DNA of 64,000 nucleotides from positions 310,001 through 374,000 of the forward strand of contig NZ_BMDS01000001.1 of the NCBI RefSeq assembly GCF_014635905.1, read 5' to 3'. The number at the start of each line of letters is the position of its first letter. Position 1 is the stretch's first letter. The DNA comes from Limosilactobacillus caviae. Its GTDB lineage: Bacteria; Bacillota; Bacilli; Lactobacillales; Lactobacillaceae. The notes beneath the pieces were generated by a model. That model was not told where the DNA came from, searched no databases, and saw only the letters and a list, made by a program, of their open reading frames with translations. The position numbers and the translations under genes were made by a program. This document shows, one piece after another, positions 61,290-64,000 of this stretch.

Positions 61290-61670
61290 TTAGCTAATTT
61301 TCCATGGGTTTGGTATACGACCAGTCTTAATAAAGTAGTCGGTAAAGCGAGTAGTAAGTTGTGGAGAGATAATCACAGGACGGTGTGATTCAGGGGTAAC
61401 TGGACGAACTGTTAAGTCAATTATTGGCAGCTGTTCTTCATTAATTGAAACTGACCATGAACAGTAATAAATTGTTTTGTTTGGCAAGTGAAGTAATAGC
61501 TGTATTTCTTCACTAATAATTGCTATGTCGTGGCAACTGTGAATAAATTGAGGCAACTTTGTGGTAACTATTTGGCTATTAGTAACTGGAAAAGCTATTT
61601 GGTGGTCATGCCATGCGGTAGTTAGTAGCTGATTAAGAATAGGGATAATTTCCTTTTGCGTTAAAATCAT
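61290..61670 (-). CDS. Small hypothetical protein (intact paralogue of 50128-50476)
   Basis: A 126-residue soluble protein of unknown function: an N-terminal helix pair (TQKEIIPILNQLLTTAW), a beta-rich middle (KTIYYCSWSVSINEEQLP) and a conserved tail YFIKTGRIPNPWKIS. The copy at 50 kb matches throughout but is frameshifted near the end. Both copies share the two-hairpin leader whose second hairpin covers AAAGGAG. Duplication of gene plus leader suggests a mobile or regulated small-gene family. Confidence 0.7.
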   Translation of the reverse strand: MILTQKEIIPILNQLLTTAWHDHQIAFPVTNSQIVTTKLPQFIHSCHDIAIISEEIQLLLHLPNKTIYYCSWSVSINEEQLPIIDLTVRPVTPESHRPVIISPQLTTRFTDYFIKTGRIPNPWKIS

Positions 61671-61678
61671 AATAATCT

Positions 61679-61724
61679 ACTCCTTTGAATTAATTTCAAA
61701 GGTTTTCAAGAGGCGATTAGCCTC
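61679..61724 (-). promoter_or_regulatory. Two-hairpin leader that sequesters the ribosome-binding site (copy 2)
   Basis: On the minus strand hairpin A (GAGGC/GCCTC, 61710-61724) and hairpin B (CCTTTGAA/TTCAAAGG, 61682-61702). Hairpin B is identical to the copy before 50476, while the loop of hairpin A differs by one base. The ribosome-binding site AAAGGAG lies in the 3' arm of hairpin B. Confidence 0.65.
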
Positions 61725-61844
61725 AAATTTTACTGGAATGGAGAAGATTTCAGTAAAATAGGTTTTTTATTTATACAAGTGCATTTTCTATTTTTTTACG
61801 TATATATCTTTATAGAACTACTTAAAGGAGAGTGAACTGTAAAG

Positions 61845-62942
61845 ATGAATGACTTCCTTCGTAAAAAATGGGAGATGGCGGGCTTAGCTGATGATTACAT
61901 TTTTAACAAGGTCATGTTAGATTATGATATCTGTTTAGAAGTTTTACGCCGAATTTTACCTGATTTGCATATTAAAAAGATTGAGTTGCCGAATAACCAG
62001 CAAGAATTCGCCCTGGCTCCCGATGCTAAGGCTGTTCGTTTTGATATTTATACTACGGATGAAGCAGGTAACCACTATGATGTAGAGATGCAGGTTGCGG
62101 ACCATCATAATATTGCTAAACGGATTCGCTACTATCAGACTGCTAGTTCAATGGAGGCTTATGACAAAGGGCAGCCTTATGAGCAGGCTGATGATTCTTA
62201 TGTAATTTTCTTTTGTAATTTTGATCCCTTTCACCTCGACCAGCAACGTTATGTACTGCATAAACATATTGATGGATTACCGAAATATATAGTTGAGGAT
62301 GGGCAAACCGATATTTTATTTAATGTTCCCTCATTGAAACATGATGTTGATCCAAAGATGCAGGCATTTTTAGATGTGATTGCCCAACGGAAAGTTGAAG
62401 AGACCGATCCGCTTGTCGTAAAATTAAAGAAGCGAATGACAGTTGTAAAGCGGAATCGGAAATGGAGGTCGGAATATATGCGACGCTCATTATATGAAAT
62501 GGATCAAGAGGCTCGTGAACGTAGGATCCAAGAGGGGGAACGTAGACTTCAAGAAGGAGAGCGCAAAATCCAAGAAGGGGAGCGCAGACTTCAAGAAGGG
62601 GAGCGCAGACTTCAAGAAGGGGAGCGCAGACTTCAAGAAGGAGAACGTAAAATTAAAGAAGGGGAACGCAGGATTCAAGATGGAGAGCGTAAAATTAAAG
62701 AAAAAGAACAGAAAATTCAAGATGTGCAGGAAAATTTAAAGGAAAAAAACCGTAAAGTTCAGGAAGAAGAACATAAGTTAAGCAGAGAAAAACAAAGATT
62801 ACAAGAAAATCAGCAAAATTTGATTAAAAAGTTTATCGAAGGACTACGTGAATATGGTGTTGATGAAACAGCTATTAAAGAAAAAATAAAAGATAATTTT
62901 AGCCTTTCAGATACTGAAATAAAAGATTATTTTTCTAAATAG
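61845..62942 (+). CDS. Rpn-family PD-(D/E)XK nuclease/transposase-like protein with heptad-repeat tail
   Basis: A 365-residue protein. The N-terminal ~260 residues match the Rpn (recombination-promoting nuclease, transposase_31-like) family: MAGLADDYIFNKVMLDYD, then a PD-(D/E)XK core with RFDIYTTDEAG and YDVEMQ. Residues ~225-295 are about nine heptads of the form (R/K)(R/K)(L/I)QEGE encoded by 21-bp DNA repeats, predicted as a coiled coil. The last 70 residues are charged and helical. The AAGGAG site lies 13 or so nt before ATG. It is likely an accessory element, not a bona fide transposon here. Confidence 0.85.
   Translation: MNDFLRKKWEMAGLADDYIFNKVMLDYDICLEVLRRILPDLHIKKIELPNNQQEFALAPDAKAVRFDIYTTDEAGNHYDVEMQVADHHNIAKRIRYYQTASSMEAYDKGQPYEQADDSYVIFFCNFDPFHLDQQRYVLHKHIDGLPKYIVEDGQTDILFNVPSLKHDVDPKMQAFLDVIAQRKVEETDPLVVKLKKRMTVVKRNRKWRSEYMRRSLYEMDQEARERRIQEGERRLQEGERKIQEGERRLQEGERRLQEGERRLQEGERKIKEGERRIQDGERKIKEKEQKIQDVQENLKEKNRKVQEEEHKLSREKQRLQENQQNLIKKFIEGLREYGVDETAIKEKIKDNFSLSDTEIKDYFSK
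62518..62700 (+). repeat. 21-bp tandem repeats encoding heptads
   Basis: About nine near-identical 21-bp units of the type GAAGGGGAGCGCAGACTTCAA lie inside the Rpn-type gene; the three copies at roughly 62576-62638 are almost exact. Each unit adds one heptad without changing the frame, so copy number can vary by slippage. Confidence 0.85.
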
Positions 62943-62952
62943 AATAAGGGGA

Positions 62953-62975
62953 GTCTCCAGTTTTGGAGGCTTTTT
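62953..62975 (+). terminator. Terminator after the Rpn-type gene
   Basis: GTCTCCA at 62953-62959 pairs with TGGAGGC at 62964-62970, followed by TTTTT. Confidence 0.75.
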
Positions 62976-63061
62976 ATGTTCGATAGTTTCAGAAAGCGCA
63001 GTAAATGAAGAGTAAGGTATAATATGTGTTTAGAATATACGATTTATAGGGGAGTTTCTTT

Positions 63062-64000
63062 ATGAAAAAAATAGCACTAATTATGTCCCTTTCGTTCATT
63101 ATTTTAGTAATGGGTGCTTGCGGAAGAACACATTCTGTTACTAAAACAAGTAGTGATACGACTAGTTCTTTGTCCAGTAGTCAACAAGCAAAAGATGATG
63201 TTTCATTGAACGCCGCGCAGTTAACTCCTGAACAGACAGCGGCCCTTGTTTTATATTATGGGGATGCGCACATGCCAGGGGCTGATAATTATGATTACTC
63301 TGCTAATATGGAAAAACGTGACCAGGGCGCAGTAGTAAAAATATATGATAGAAAAGCGGTCCCACAAGGAGAAGGTCCCACTGATAAATCATACCCTGAA
63401 GGAGCAAAAGAGCTTTATACCGTTAAACTAACTTCTGGTACTAATGAGAATGGACACCGTTTAAATTCAATTTATTATACAATTGTTGGCAAGAAAATTT
63501 ATTATGCAGATAGTCGGGGCAGCATCCGTAAAACAGGGGTAACCTTGAATGAAATGGTGACATATGCCAAAACTCACGGGGAAGTAAATCGTATCTTAAA
63601 TGTAGCTCAAAATACTCAGATTATGGACATGCGGGGCAAAGTTACAATCACCGATAAAGATGGTTTAACGACTCAACAACTAGGAACAATGGTTGCCCTC
63701 TCAAAATACCCTGATTGGTTTAAAGATCATGTTCAGAGTGGTGCGATGTACTATGGCACGCATTATGGTTATGGTGAAGTCTCGGATTATCAATATGTAA
63801 CAACTAATGGCGATCTAACTAGCTATATTTGGTTTAAACGTGATGGCAATAGTGTCACAATCAAAACAATTGAGCCAGATAAGAATCAAAGTATAGCAGA
63901 AACTCCGATGACCACTACCCATACGACAGTCTCAGCCCTAACAAATGAGAATCAACAAAATGAAGTTAATACGCTTGCAGATCAATTAAAGGCAATCGAC
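63062..64000 (+). CDS. Lipoprotein, 3' end beyond the window (partial)
   Basis: ATG 63062 follows AGGGGAG, and TATAAT lies about 45 bp upstream near 63019-63024. A lipoprotein signal (ALIMSLSFIILVMGAC) ends with a lipobox Cys near residue 20. The mature part begins with a Ser/Thr-rich linker, then a globular region with LNAAQLTPEQTAALVLYYGD. The frame stays open for at least 313 codons to the window edge, so the C-terminus is missing. Its family is not recognised; repeated Y/D/G-rich segments suggest an extracellular beta-rich domain. Confidence 0.8.
   Translation, partial: MKKIALIMSLSFIILVMGACGRTHSVTKTSSDTTSSLSSSQQAKDDVSLNAAQLTPEQTAALVLYYGDAHMPGADNYDYSANMEKRDQGAVVKIYDRKAVPQGEGPTDKSYPEGAKELYTVKLTSGTNENGHRLNSIYYTIVGKKIYYADSRGSIRKTGVTLNEMVTYAKTHGEVNRILNVAQNTQIMDMRGKVTITDKDGLTTQQLGTMVALSKYPDWFKDHVQSGAMYYGTHYGYGEVSDYQYVTTNGDLTSYIWFKRDGNSVTIKTIEPDKNQSIAETPMTTTHTTVSALTNENQQNEVNTLADQLKAID

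Noticed and set aside
62518-62700. CRISPR-like array of short repeats
   Set aside because: Units are directly adjacent 21-bp coding repeats with no spacers; they encode heptads in a conserved reading frame.

Overview
The window looks like a chromosomal segment of a low-GC lactic acid bacterium, most likely Limosilactobacillus (L. reuteri group). Evidence: AT-rich sequence with strong AGGAGG ribosome-binding sites, LPXTG surface proteins with Lactobacillus-type Mub B2-like repeats and KxYKxGK signal peptides, a SEC10/PgrA-like protein, T-box leaders, a guanine riboswitch, a glycerol dehydrogenase and a BrnQ transporter. The genus is inference from gene content; no rRNA or tRNA gene was seen.

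Layout. 0-5.5 kb: cell-wall cluster with two L,D-transpeptidases, a third degenerate YkuD-like protein, small membrane proteins, a D,D-carboxypeptidase and a surface alpha/beta hydrolase. 5.6-6.7 kb: glycerol dehydrogenase. 6.8-14.9 kb: aromatic amino-acid operon (permease, aroE, aroD, chorismate mutase, aroC, a prephenate-dehydratase-like gene, aroA, tyrA, aroK). It is preceded by a Tyr/Phe-rich leader peptide and a multi-hairpin attenuator. 14.9-26.3 kb: LtaS-type synthase, phosphatase, T-box-controlled NhaC, guanine-riboswitch-controlled NCS2 permease, C69 dipeptidase, CorA, pseudouridine synthase, TerC and thioredoxin. 26.5-31.6 kb: an LPXTG protein with ten Mub-type repeats whose 5' end carries two compensating frameshifts next to a G9 tract.

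31.8-37.3 kb: a minus-strand metal-responsive unit (CadD-type exporter, SmtB/CzrA-type regulator, MATE pump) and an ABC transporter preceded by a long structured leader RNA that I cannot assign to a known riboswitch class. 37.3-40 kb: LysM-NlpC/P60 wall hydrolase with a possible non-ATG start, a toxin-antitoxin pair whose toxin has an in-frame stop, and a membrane-anchored XRE regulator. 40-50 kb: ABC-F ATPase, CmpB-like membrane protein, GH73 glucosaminidase, T-box-controlled BrnQ, DUF2325-like protein, DHH phosphoesterase, prolyl aminopeptidase-like hydrolase and an APC permease.

50-64 kb is accessory. It holds two paralogous small genes behind the same two-hairpin leader (one frameshifted), an XRE regulator, a lipoprotein, a SEC10/PgrA-like LPXTG protein, an AT-rich operon of unknown function, an Rpn-type nuclease with a heptad-repeat tail, and a lipoprotein cut by the window end. 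The AT-rich operon encodes a membrane-anchored helical protein, an SF1-type helicase, and a helical-repeat protein with two cold-shock-like modules, followed by a small membrane protein. It is my best candidate for an undescribed system, possibly defence or RNA/DNA surveillance; that role is inference. The strongest regulatory observations are the aromatic attenuator (6845-7153) and the unassigned leader RNA (36964-37229).
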